Assembly (NCBI GenBank): GCA_036172665.1 | Contig: CM069870.1 | Coordinates: 22,666,001-22,730,000 of the forward strand | Source of the DNA: Prosopocoilus inquinatus | Lineage: Eukaryota > Arthropoda > Insecta > Coleoptera > Lucanidae | Reading direction: 5' to 3' | DNA: 64,000 nucleotides | Shown: positions 13,401 through 24,989 of the stretch, piece after piece | Numbering within the stretch: the stretch's first letter is position 1 | Layout: the number at the start of each line of letters is the position of its first letter | The notes under the pieces: model-generated | Database searches by the model: none | The model's input: only the letters and a program-made list of their open reading frames with translations | Told to the model about the DNA's origin: nothing | Program-made: the position numbers and the translations under genes

Positions 13401-13844
13401 ACTTTCCACGAGCTATTGTATCAATATTTACATCCCTTTTACGTCAGACGTAGAACCTGAAGTTGGAACATGGGGAATTCTGTGGAGATCTGGGGAATTC
13501 GAGTTACTTTCATCCATTTGTTTTTCAGTGACATGCGTGGGCTTCATATTTACGTTATTTGTTTATTTTTGTCGCTATGATATACACAACTCTAGGCCGC
13601 TCAGAACCCTTTTTTTGCATTCTTTGATAAACGAAATTTTCTTTCAAGTATTTGTGCTTTCTTCAAACATTTTCTTTAGATTTTAATATTTCTAACTTAC
13701 ACTTGTCATATGTCCTGACACTGATGCTACTGACGTAATGCGGTTCAGTATTATGATGAAGGCGGCACATCGTAGTAAGTATCTACATATAACACTAGCG
13801 GCACGGACAACCTTTATTGACCACACGGTATTATGTTGGCACTG

Positions 13845-14112
13845 GAGGGTACGTTCAGAAACTGTTGCTCCCAGCTAACTGTCAATGTGCAAAGTAAGGT
13901 TAGGAAACTTTCCGTATTAAACGAATATTTGCAAAAGTGTAAAAGTGTGAAAATTTTCATAGAAGTTGCCACTTAGGTTTATGGAAACAAAATCGTGAAA
14001 ATTTTCATAGATGTCACCACTTACATTTGCATAAACGTCCTCTCTTTTCGAATAATTTTCGTCGGTTGAGGGCTTCAAACTAGTTAGCGTGGGACCAATT
14101 CAAAAAAAAATA
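13845..14112. repeat. Duplicated segment D, copy 2 (left part)
   Basis: Shares 'GGGTACGTTCAGAAAC', 'AGCTAACT.TC.ATG' and 'TAGTAAGGTTAGG'-like blocks with 15886-15990, and the later part with 13060-13200. The right part continues at 14985-15125 after an inserted inverted element. Confidence 0.55.
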
Positions 14113-14984
14113 TACAGGGTGTCCCAGAACTCCGTAAAAGTTCCATAACTTTCTTGCTATTCCAAATATCAACTCGAATTTCTTTTTTGTATAATAAGAG
14201 TGCTTCTATTGCACATTCTAAAATTATTTTCTTTGTAGAAAGGTGTCCAAGTATTATAAAAATATTAAAGTTACGTTTTTTTTTAAATGAAACACCCCAT
14301 TTTGACTTCATTTTTGGATTCTGTGCTAAATTCTGCATTAAATTTATATTCATTTTTAGTCATTTTTACATATCACTCATACTTTTTGATGTGAGTCAAT
14401 TTTTTCTTGAAAATTCCCAGATGTAAGGTTCCGTTCAAAAATTCGTAACTTCTAAACCCCTAAAGATAACGCAACCGATTTCTTTTTGTCAATGCCAAGG
14501 CTACGGCCAATCTTAAGAGATCAAGCTGAGTCGTGAAGGGATGTTCCAAGGCTTACTACCATTTTTTTTTTAATGAATAATTATAATTAACAAAAACTCC
14601 ATTTTTTCAAATAGAACACCTATATATTTGCACACCATTCCATAGCGTTTTTGACAAGCTTTTCAATGATATACAGTTTGTAGAGTCCAGTTCTGATATT
14701 CGACGGGAATTTTCAAGAAAAAATTGACTCACATCAAAAAGTATGATTGATACCAAAAAATGACTCAAATAAATTTAACACAGAATTTAGTGTAGAATTC
14801 AAAAATGAAGTCAAAATGGGGTGTTTCAATTTAACAAAACGTAACTTTAATATTTTTATAATACTTGGACACCCTGTATACAACAAACGACAATAATTCT
14901 ATCTATTATACAAAAAAAAATTGAGTCGATACCTGGAATAGCAAGAAAGTTATGGAACTTTTACGGAGCTCTAGGACAGCCTAT
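14113..14984. mobile_element. Palindromic element, TACAGGGTGTCCCAGAACTC type
   Basis: The left arm starts TACAGGGTGTCCCAGAACTC and continues through 'AAAAGTTCCATAACTTTCTTGC'. The right arm is the inverse, with GCAAGAAAGTTATGGAACTT at about 14941-14960. The arms are several hundred bases, so overlapping open frames exist on both strands (14084-14353 and 14154-14426); these are products of the symmetry, not genes. It sits inside duplicated segment D and is therefore younger than it. Confidence 0.7.
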
Positions 14985-15124
14985 ATGTGTTGCTAGCACA
15001 ATTAATTTTCTGCTTTATGGACGTTCAGTTTCTTACACTATTACCTTTGTAATAAACGTAATATTTGTATAAAATAATTATACTTAAGTCAAAGACTCTT
15101 AGCTTTAAATGTAAATATTATGTG

Positions 15125-15880
15125 GGTAGTGTGGACACTGAAGGGGTGGGTCTAGGACAATTCCCCGTCGCCAATTCGCCGTCAACGATTAAAGTTTTAG
15201 TTACATATCCAACTAATAATATACGATAAGTATACGTAAATAAAATAAAAAGCTAGCATATTTATTAGAAAATAAAATAATTTCTCATCAATTAAATGTC
15301 ACACATAGATAAAGAATCAGATAAACATTTTTGCTCTTCCGGGTAGTATCTCTTATTCCGCAGGGTGTTCGCAAAATCTCTCCATTTTGTCTTTTTGTAT
15401 TTTCAGATTCTGCTCAAAATCATATTAATTTTCATACCAATTAAAATTACTACACAGTCGACTGTTTTCGAGATATTGATTCATGAAAGCTCGTCATTTA
15501 AAATCATAATTAAAAAAATGGGGGGTTTCCATTAAAAAAAAATTATAATTATGATTATGTGTAAAAATTTGTTCGTATTTTTGTGTCTTACGATGGTCGT
15601 ACTATAATTAAGAATTTACTTTGGTTTGATGTAGAAAAATAATGGTACAGTCCAGTTTAATTTACTTAAAATGTGCTGTTATTTTCAGTCAATTCGTAGG
15701 TATAACTTGGATATCTAAAATAGGAAGTGTTTTAAATCTCAAGTTAAATAAAGCAGTAACATGCGACGGCGAATTGGTCGGATGGTAAATTGAGTCGACG
15801 GCGAATTGGTTCTACGACGAATTAGCGACGGTGAATCGGCGACAGCGAGTCGACATCGGCGAATCGTACCATCCCCCTAG
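15125..15880. mobile_element. Element with repeated GACGGCGAATTGG motifs
   Basis: The left end carries CCCCGTCGCCAATTCGCCGTC (about 15163-15184). The right end (about 15755-15870) carries four or five complementary variants of GACGGCGAATTGG, spaced 15 to 30 bases apart, and closes with 'CCATCCCCCTAGAG', mirroring the left 'CTAGGACAATTCCCC'. The 550-base centre has no coding capacity. It looks like a non-autonomous DNA element with sub-terminal repeats. Confidence 0.55.
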
Positions 15881-15881
15881 A

Positions 15882-16110
15882 GAGGGGTACGTTCAGAAAC
15901 AGCTACGCTCTGAGCTAACTCTCGATGCGCATAGTAAGGTTAGGTATTTCTCCGTATAAAACAAATATTTACAAAAGTTCGCGTGAAAATTTGCATAGAA
16001 GTCATCACTTATGTTTAAATCAACAACCTGATGTTAACCTATTAACTATTAACCTTCTCTTTCAGAATAATTTTCGGTAGTTGATGGTTAAAAACTAATT
16101 ATCTTTAGGG
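15882..16110. repeat. Duplicated segment D, copy 3
   Basis: Third version of the segment seen at 13845-14100: 'GGGTACGTTCAGAAAC', 'TAGTAAGGTTAGG', then 'GTGAAAATTTGCATAGAAGTC' and 'GAATAATTTTCGGTAGTTGATGG'. Confidence 0.55.
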
Positions 16111-16228
16111 TTCCTAGATGTAATCGACATTTAGTTTGTTTGGGAGGGTTTGGAAACGACCTGTCATTTTTATTAGTAATTATAAGATTTTATGTTGACT
16201 GTCCTAATTTGACATTAGTGTTGCATGT

Positions 16229-16341
16229 ACAACGACGCTCAACTTAAATCATACTACTGCACGCGAACCACACCCTTAAGAACATTCAGCGTAAGGGCTA
16301 CCAAACTTGCAAATGGTATCATTTAAGTTGAGCGTCGTTGT
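16229..16341. repeat. Perfect 21-bp inverted repeat
   Basis: ACAACGACGCTCAACTTAAA plus T at 16229-16249 is repeated exactly in inverse at 16321-16341, enclosing 71 bases. The right arm abuts the next inverted-repeat element. Confidence 0.55.
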
Positions 16342-17006
16342 CCCAAACGTCTGGAAAAGTCCAAAAATGCCTCTTTAAATACATTTTATCAAGAAACGGT
16401 CTTAACAAAAGTTGTGTACGTTTTCATTCCGCATAAACTAAAATTATTTTCAAATATACAGGTTGTTCATTTAATAAGTTACAAACCTAACTTATTATTT
16501 TTTAAATAGAACACTATATATTTTATTGCAGTTTCGGTTAGCCCTTAAAGAGACGATAAAAATGATATAACATTATACTTACTTATTTTTAGTAACCGAG
16601 TTATTTTTAATTTCTTGCAAAAAATGGGTCATGTTTGATCGTCAGCCAAATTGTCAATTTTAATGATACGACAATCAACCTTGGACCAAAATATTTCTAA
16701 ATCCCTCTACTTTTACAATATTCATCATTTTAAACATCCTAGCGACTATCAACAACACTACGATTCAGGTCGCGTATTGTAAAATTAGTCATTTTTTTTC
16801 AAATGGAACACCCTATATATTATAGTATATTTGGATAGTGCTTTCTACGAGCTTTCCAACCGTACCATATTCTATGGTCTTAAGATTGATAACTTGTGAG
16901 TTATGACCATTTATTTATAATGAAAAACTACACAACTTTTGTTAAGATGATAAAATGAATTTAAAGAGGCATTCTTGGCCTTTTCCAGAGGTTTGGGACA
17001 CCTGTA
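16339..17006. mobile_element. Inverted-repeat element ending GTCCCAAAC
   Basis: The left arm (about 16339-16440: GTCCCAAACGTCTGGAAAAG, 'CCTCTTTAAAT', 'CAAAAGTTGTGTA') is mirrored at about 16918-17002. The interior carries family-like motifs such as 'TGGAACACCCTATATATT'. The frame at 16955-17209 overlaps the right arm and is not a gene. Confidence 0.6.
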
Positions 17007-17757
17007 TAGTTTTTTTTTTATATTTTGCACCTTGTCTAGAGGGTTTATTTTATGAGATACAGAAAAACTTTAAATGCAAAAGTTGCAGGGTTTTATGTCT
17101 ATTATCTTTTAGGGTTATCAGAAGAAAGAAAAGCGCATCGCAAATTGGAGAAAAAAACACAGTTTTTATTTTTTTTAAGGAACGCCCTATTTACTGTTTG
17201 CTAATATGAAAGACCATATTATCCTGATTTCAAAAATATAAAATATATTAACACTTGGAGGGGTCGTTCGTGATATAATTAAGTTTAAAATATCAGCCTA
17301 ATGACGTTTAAAAAATCAAGACGGCCTGGAAAGGTGCTTATAAAAGTTCTAAGTGGCTGTTTTAGTTAGCAAAAAACAATAGAAATTCGATTATAATAAT
17401 TATATTATAATCGAAATATTTATATTATAATCGAAATAAAAAAAACAAAGGTTGGGTTCGTATCTCGACTATTATGAACTTCTCCTGTAATTTAATTAAG
17501 AAACCATGATCTACGTTAAATGTCGAATAAAAAAGTGTACTTATCATTTTTTAATAACTTTAAAAATAAAAAAAGTTATTTGCATTTGAAGATTTGGTGA
17601 ATTTTTCGTTTTTCGACTGTACCAAGAAAACGGTAAGAAACAACAAATTTTTTATTTAACCATTGAAATTGGCATAAAAAGTTGACCAAATATTGCGTGC
17701 ATAGTTTTTTTATATTTCCATTATTAACGGAGAATACCATCGAAAATGGGGGACCTG
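17007..17757. other. No gene seen
   Basis: AT-rich spacer with a short tandem duplication of 'TATATTATAATCGAAAT' near 17395-17440. No coding signal. Confidence 0.45.
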
Positions 17758-17866
17758 TACAGTCGTGATCATCCTAATCGAGACCGCTGTAAGCTAACTG
17801 TGCTCTTATTGGTAGTAAGGGTTACAGAACTATCAATCGGTCTCGATTAGGTTGATCGCGACTGTA
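17758..17866. mobile_element. 109-bp palindromic MITE
   Basis: TACAGTCGTGATCATCCTAA at 17758, continuing 'TCGAGACCG', is mirrored by 'CGGTCTCGATTAGGTTGATC' and 'GCGACTGTA' ending at 17866. The arms are nearly 29 bases and almost perfect. Confidence 0.75.
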
Positions 17867-18377
17867 CATACTAGTTCATAAATCTTTGAAGGCGAAAAAA
17901 TATCAAAATTGAAAAATATCGAGATTGTTTCCGACCCCTATCAATCAAAGCCAATCTGTTTGCAAAAAGAATGTATTGCTGGACCAATTACCGACTCTAG
18001 TTCTCTGTTTTATCGACATCCAAACCAACTTTATTGCCGACAGTATTATCAACACTTATTATTACAGATCATTCGAATAACAGGAATTAGAAAGCAAACG
18101 TCTAGCTCATAAAACAGAAAATTATATAAGTATACATAATGATAAATAAGTGCTCTAAATTATGTTTCATAATTCTTCTTCCCTATACTTAAAGATTATA
18201 AAAAAAATACGAAATCTCATATTACGTTCTAAATCGTAGAAAGTAAAAAATATTCCAATAAATACAAAGAAATGTTAGCAGCAAAAAAAATGCTTGGAGA
18301 TCGAGATTCAAACTCCTCGAGTCTTTTGGTTGTTACATGCCAAGTTATGACTCACATCTTAACATCACTGTCTACTA

Positions 18378-18545
18378 TACCGGGTGATTGACCATTTTCA
18401 ATCTGGAACATAGGAGATTAGTATGATTATCCTTGATCATGAACTTTTTTGATATTTTTAATGTGACTTTAATTACAAAAGTCATTATCAAGAGTAGTCA
18501 TGCCAACCTCCTATGTTCCGGATTGAAAATGATACACACCCGGTA
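18378..18545. mobile_element. MITE with TACCGGGTG ends
   Basis: Left 'TACCGGGTGATTGACCATTT' plus 'TCAATCTGGAACATAGGAG' is mirrored on the right by 'CTCCTATGTTCCGGATTGAA' plus 'AATGATACACACCCGGTA'. It ends 54 bases before the first coding exon of the Corin-like gene, so it lies next to the polypyrimidine region of that acceptor. Confidence 0.7.
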
Positions 18546-18599
18546 TAAAAAAAAAATATGTCAGAATTATGTTTTTTAATTTTTTTTCTTTTTTTACAG

Positions 18600-18786
18600 A
18601 TGTCTATAAGTACTATGAGTACAGGTACGCGTCACTATAGACGTTCTGCCAGCTCAATTCTCTCAACAGATTCGGACATCCGGTTTACAAGGAAGAAGTT
18701 AAGTTCGCAATACAGATGCGGTTGTTGTATAATCGCATCGTTCCTCTTCTTGCTTCTCCTAGCCGGAGCGGCCGTGTACGTTGGAT
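18600..18786 (+). CDS. Corin: Corin-like exon 1: cytoplasmic tail and transmembrane helix
   Basis: The acceptor TTTTTTACAG ends at 18599 and the ATG follows at once. The donor is GTAAGT at 18787. It encodes 62 residues: a basic N-terminal tail with RRS and RKK motifs, then a hydrophobic run from about residue 43 to 61 preceded by CGCC. Positive charge before the helix and a long extracellular part after it fit type II topology. Because the ATG abuts a splice site, at least one upstream exon must exist; it could be untranslated or add N-terminal residues. Confidence 0.8.
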
Positions 18787-21700
18787 GTAAGTATAATATG
18801 CACTGACATAAAATAAACAACGTACTTGCTCCTTAGTAAGCAAATTTATGTTAAAATTTTCATCGGGTACACTACTGTGATACATAAAAACCCGAGTTTT
18901 AAATGTTACGAATGGAATTTTTATTTAAACTGTCCTTGTTCGCGGTACACACCTTACGGTCGCTGAATGCTTTCAAATTTTTTTTTTTTGTCACACGTCG
19001 AGAAATACCGTTCTGGTGCCTTTATTTTAAGTAAAATTAATTAATCACGTTCGTTAGAAATGATTGCGACGCGACGTTTGTTTATTTTGCATTCTGTAGC
19101 AAATTGGTAGGTACGCTTAATTCGTGTGGTTGACACTCTGGTATTATGTTATGTGATTATTGTTATTAAGTATTATTATGCCGAGGACTATGATTTATAT
19201 CTGCTAAAGTTTCAGTAATGAAATTCCTAATGGTTAATGACGGGTTCTTATTTCTACAATTAGTGACAGTCGTAGAGTTGGTAAAATAATTCCTTGAGCA
19301 AGAACCAGCAGGTTAAAACAAAAATAACTAAAAAAAAATATTGCACTTTTTTAAATACTAAAGACGTTATAAGTATATTTTCTTTCTGCCTTTGCTTGTT
19401 TGATAATAAAATACCAATAATTGGATTTTTAGAATTTAATTCGCCTTCATAATTATAACCAGATTCTGACTTTTTCTCTAAACACAAAAAAAATTGGGCT
19501 TCGCGTCCTGAAAGAATAAAAAAACGCGTCCAGAAGAATAGTTCCAATTTGTTATTAAAAAATGAACGACGTAAATTCGGGAAAAATACAAAAAGCGCAC
19601 TTTTTATTGCATTTTTAAATTCCCCAGTAAATTCTAGCCTGAAATGATGGGTCGCACCATGGGTCTATCTCGATTGGTTCTCGAGTTGCACACTAAAAAC
19701 AAATGAAAAAACTCGAAAACCGCTTGCGTCAGACCCATGATGCAACCCATCAACTCAGGCTAGAATTCATTCTGGAATTCAAAAACGTCGTTATAAACAA
19801 CGCATTCCGTCAAAAACGTACAATTTTGATGTATTGCTTGGTAACACGATGTTCAATTGTTTTTTTTTAAATTTTATTGCATTTTTGAGCTCCCTAGCAA
19901 ATTCTAGCCTGAAACGATGGGTCGCACCATGGGTCTAACTCGATTGATTCTCGAGTTGCATACTAAAAACAAATGAATGAACTTGAACACCGCTCGCGCC
20001 AGACCCACAATGTGACCAGACTAGAATTTACTCAGGAATTCAAAAATGCCGTTATAAAACAATGTGTTCCGTTAAAAACGTATAATTTTGATGTATTTCT
20101 TGGTAATGCGATGTTCAAATGTTTTTTTTTTATTTGCGGCGGTACTTGACCTTTAGTCTTATAAATCTACTACGCCATTTGGGCACCAAAGTTTACAAAC
20201 TTGTGCAACCAAAATTCTCTAAAAAACAAAAAAAAATAGGCCCCGCATTTTGATTTGTTTTATATAAAAATTAACGACACAAATTCGGGAAAAATACGAA
20301 AAGTGTACTTTTTGTTGTATTTTTGAGCTCCCAGGTAAATTCTAGCCTGAAATGATGGGTCGCACCGTAGGTCTATCTTTATTGGTTCTCGAGTTGCACA
20401 CTAAAAACAAATGAAAAAACTCGCAAACCGCTCGTGCCAGACCCACGATGTGACCCATCATTTCAGGCTAGAATTCATTCTGGAATTCAAAAACGCCATT
20501 ATAAATAACGCATTGCGTCAAAAACGTACAACTTTGATGTATTGCTTGGTAACGCGATGTTCAGTTCTTTTTTTTTCATATGCGGCGGTATCTGACAATT
20601 TAGTCTTAAAAATCTACGACGCCATTTGGGCCCCAAAGTTTACAAACTTGAACAACCAAAATGGCGGTTTGTTACATTGAATCACCCTATATCTTGAGCA
20701 GGCGATATTCAATTCTTTTTTTTGTAAACGATGGTACTTGACGCTTTAGTTTTAAATATCAGTGACGTTAACAGCCATTTTGGCTCCAAAGTGCTAATAC
20801 CAGGTGATTCGTAACCATACGCCTCTTTACAAATTTGAGCAACCAAAATGGCAGTGTGATTGTAATCAGCTGTTTGCCTACTAGATATTGAAAACTAAAG
20901 CTCTCACGCAAAAAAAAAAAAACAGTTGAATGTCGTGTTCCCAAAATATACAGGACGATTCTTATTGATCGTAACAAACTTCGACATTTTGTTTTGGATG
21001 TCATTTTCAGTGAATAACGTTATCTGAACCCAGGTTCTATTTCACTTCATTACAGCAATATAACAAGTTGAAATTTTTTCAGTGTAATATTGAAATATAA
21101 TAATTTTCCTTTAATTTACACACAAAAAAATACATTCAATAAATTAATAAATAATACGAAATAATAAATTAATTGTTTTGTATCAAGTTTAAAAGACTGT
21201 TGCATCAATAAAACTGGTCCGTTGTAATTCTGTAACGAAGCTAAATAGGACATAGGTTCATATAACATTATTCATTTAAAATGACCTCCTCAGCAAAACG
21301 CCGAAGTTAGTTTCCACTTAATATGAATCACCCTGTACGTCAAAGTCAAATTATTTTGTAAAAAAAGGGCATTTCTGAATTGCTGAGTAAATTCTAGCCC
21401 GAGTTGATGGGTCGCGTCGTGGGTCTAGCGCGAGCGGTTTTCGAGTTTTTTCATTTGTTTTTAGTGTGCAACTCGAAATACATTTTTCGGTACATTTCTT
21501 GTAAAACATATTTGAATTACTATTCGGAATGCGAAGGACGATTCTTATTTTTCGCAGAAAAGTCGAGGACCTCACTTAATAATAAAGTTTGAATGCCCAG
21601 CACAACGCCGAAATTTGTTTACACTTAATATGAATCACCCTGTACATCAAAGTCACAGTTTTTTTTGTAAATAATGACATTTTTGAATTGCTGAGTGAAT

Positions 21701-24700
21701 TCTAGCCCGAGTTTATGGGTCACATCAGAGGTCTAGCGCGAGCGATTTCCGAGTTTTTTCATTTGTTTCTAACAGCACAACTCCCGAACCAGTCAAGCTA
21801 GACCCATGGTGCGACCCATCAATTCAGGCTAGAATTTACTCAGGAATTCAGAAAAGCAACAAAAAGTACAATTTCTTGAAATTTTGTTTTTCTTGTAACG
21901 CATATTTGAATTTTGAATTACTGTTTAGAATGCGAAGCCCGATTATTCTCTTTTCGGAGAAAAATACAGGACCTCACTTAACAGTGAAGTTTGAAGAACG
22001 TCCATTCGAGAAGGAAAACAAATGACCCTTGTATTTATCTTATGACTTGACTGCTTGGTAATTTAGAAACTTACCGAGAAATACTATTCTTTTTAATACC
22101 TTTGAATCGCCATAACTTCTAAACGAAAACTAATTTGACCTAAGTTGATAGCAATTTTTTTTTAAATAGAATTGCACCTACTTTCATTTGCCAAAATTCG
22201 TACAGAATCGTACGAATCACCCTGTATATAATTTCGTATGTTTCAAAAAAAAAATCAAAGATTTTCTTTAACGCAAGAGAAAAGACATGAAAATTAATGA
22301 ATTAAATAAAACCGATGTTATAATGAAATTAACTGCTTCTAAGTAATTCAAGATACTACAAAAATAAAACGTTTAGAAAATGTACCCACATGTTAGTAAC
22401 ACCCTGTATACTATCACATGTGCATGCAATAATCTTTTTTTTTTGAAAGCTTTATTTTCGTACTCCATACTTCAATTTAAGGGGATAGTTTTGAGTCTGA
22501 TTGAAGAATGGGACGTTCTCGTATTATTGCAGACACGTTGTTCTTCACACAACCCCCAGATGAAGACGTATACAGGGCGAGCTTCAAAGTCGTCCATGAT
22601 AATTTACGTCTGGAAATTGGTTACGTAGTCAAAAAATTTATCTTTTTCTCGAAATTTGGAGTAGAAAGTTCTCAAAATTAATCTTTATTGGCTTAAAGCC
22701 TAGATCAGGGGTTCCTAATGTGATCGATCCAAGAAATTAATGACAACTTAAAAAAAGCTCGATGGGCCTGTCAGGGTCGGTTCACCGAACCTCTGGAGGC
22801 CAATGAACTATTAATCTCGATTGGGAGAAGAATAAAAATATCTTACTTCTATTATTCTATCTCATTTCCTTATTCTCTTTATATGTATATTTTAGATCGG
22901 GGGTTCCCAACGGGGTCGATGAATACTTAAAAGGGATCGTTGAACCATTAGGGATCTGCTGAGGATCGATGAAACTTTAGGGGACTTTTAGAGGTCGGAG
23001 TTATGGACTTTTGTTTAGTGGAGGCCTGTCTGAATAGTTAAAAAAAGAGAATTCACTAAAACCGGGATTTACAAATAATATTAAATAAATTTGAATCACA
23101 AAAAAGGAAAAAAAGGAAGACCAAAAAAACATCAATTGGTTATCGAAACAAAAATACTCCTAAAATACAGTCAAATCGAATAAAACGAAAACAAAAGACA
23201 ATCGTCGAATACGTCTATTAAGACGTCACGAATATAAAAATTATATAAAACTCAGTATCGATATAAACCTGACGAATTTCATCACAGTCAAAAATTTAAT
23301 CTGAAAAAAAAAATCAGTTAATAAATTAAAAAAAATTAAATAAAGTCAGAACGAATAAAAGAAAGAAACAAAAATGGTGATCAACTGACGCGATTAAAAT
23401 GTAAAATAAAATTGAATTAAATCGAGTAAAAGATAAAAGCAAAAGACGATCACCTGATAAATAAAAAGAAAAAACATTTGAAATAAAATATTTTTTTTTT
23501 TAAAGCTTTAGTTCCCTACTTCATACTTCAATTTAAAGGGATAGTTTTGAATGTGATTGAAGAATGGGACGCTTTCGTATTATTTCAGACACGTTGTTCT
23601 TCACACAACCCCCAGAAGAAGACGTATACAGGGCGAGTTTCAAAGTCGTAGGCGGCGACACGTACTCCACCGAGATGGCTGATCCGTCCACCGAAACCTT
23701 CAAGATCAGATCACGTGACTACAGAGAAAGACTGAACTTATTATTTAGAAGAAGCCACATAAAGCACGGCTTTTCCGGCACCGAAATTTTGGCCTTGGAC
23801 GGGTAAGTCCCTGAAAGGAATTATTGTAGAATACATTAGCATCAAAAATTATTTAAAGAAGCTGTACTTAGACGACAAAATAATAATTAATATACGATTA
23901 AATTACGAAGGAATCAAAATTTGTAAAACGTCTCGGTTCAATGAGATTGTATCTAGGGAGACGCTGTCGCGTGCCTTCGCGGTTCTGTCAAATTGGCGTT
24001 TTAATTCTTTTTCGTTACATTTCAGAAACGAAGGTAGAGATCTGGTTGTCCACTTTAACGTTCACATCGATCCTACCTACGTCGACGTAGACGCAGACGA
24101 ATTAAAACAACTCCTATCGAAAGAAATCGCTCTGGAAGAATCGTTATATTTTAGAAATTTGACAATCGATTCGAAAAGTTTGGAGGTGATGGAAAACGAC
24201 GCTCCCATCACAACGACGACATTGCGAACCACAACCAGAAAACCCGAACCCACAACCAAGAAACCAGAACCGCCTAGAAAATGCACCAAACTAGAACTGC
24301 CCTACTGCAACAAACTGACGTACAACAGAACGACCTATCCCAACATACTTGGGCACAAAACTTTAGAAAACGTCATGGAAGATACGATCGCGTTCAGAGA
24401 GTTGGTCGACGCCGAATGCTACAACTTCGCCTACGACTTCGTCTGCCAAGTCCTCCAGCCGAATTGCAGAAACGGCCTCAAAGAAGACGAAATGATTTTA
24501 CCATGCAGAAGTTTCTGCAGGGATTTCATGTCGGGGTGCGGTAGCCGACTGCTCCCGAAATACAAATCTCTCCTGGATTGCAGCAAGTTTCCTGAATTCG
24601 AAGGGGCGGGCTCCTGCGTCCCCAAACCAAGTAAGTCACACATTTGTTTTATTTTACTTTGAAATACACTGCGAGCATGATGGTACGTGTGAAATGTCAA

Positions 24701-24989
24701 AAGATCAAACAGACCAACAAAGCTGCAACTTCACGCGTCAGTCATTTTTGCTCGCACTGTATAACACGTCGGTGAAATTTGTCGCGAATTAGTTACTCAT
24801 TGAAACTTCTTGTTGCTTGTAGACTTCCTCCTATCCAATTTGACAAGCGAAAACAACACGAACCAAAAGGCAGGGACAGAACCTGCTGCGGTAGAAATAA
24901 TTGGAAAACCAGTCTTTGCCAATTCCTCGACCACCACTCCACCACTAATACCGCTCCTCCAAAACAGTAGCTCCAGTGACAGCTCCTAG
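18600..24989 (+). CDS. Corin: Corin-like gene, short form ending after the frizzled domain (390 aa)
   Basis: Exons 18600-18786, 23589-23802 and 24026-24630 joined to a fourth exon at 24823-24989 give an open frame of 390 residues. Exon 3 leaves one base. Both the 24823 exon and the 35986 exon accept that phase, so they are mutually exclusive continuations. The exon-4 tail is 54 residues, rich in Ser, Thr and Asn with N-glycosylation sequons (NLT, NNT, NSS), then a stop at 24987-24989. Two AATAAA signals lie at 25065-25070 and 25076-25081. The product would keep the membrane anchor, SEA-like and frizzled domains but lose LDLa, SRCR and protease parts. The isoform is inferred from phase, acceptor and poly(A) signals, with no transcript evidence. 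Confidence 0.6.

Larger units (their letters stand above)
18787..23588 (+). other. Corin-like intron 1 (4.8 kb), repeat-filled
   Basis: Donor GTAAGT at 18787, acceptor TTATTTCAG ending 23588. It contains an array of palindromic units (19630-21836), a copied piece of exon 2 (22445-22593) and a dispersed repeat (22594-23500). No further exon is supported. Confidence 0.7.

Noticed and set aside
14084..14426. Overlapping frames on both strands at 14.1-14.4 kb
   Set aside because: They lie in one arm of a palindromic element (14113-14984); the mirror arm contains broken versions.
19630..21836. CRISPR-like array of spaced repeats
   Set aside because: Units are 130-140-bp palindromes with irregular and related spacers, in a eukaryotic intron.
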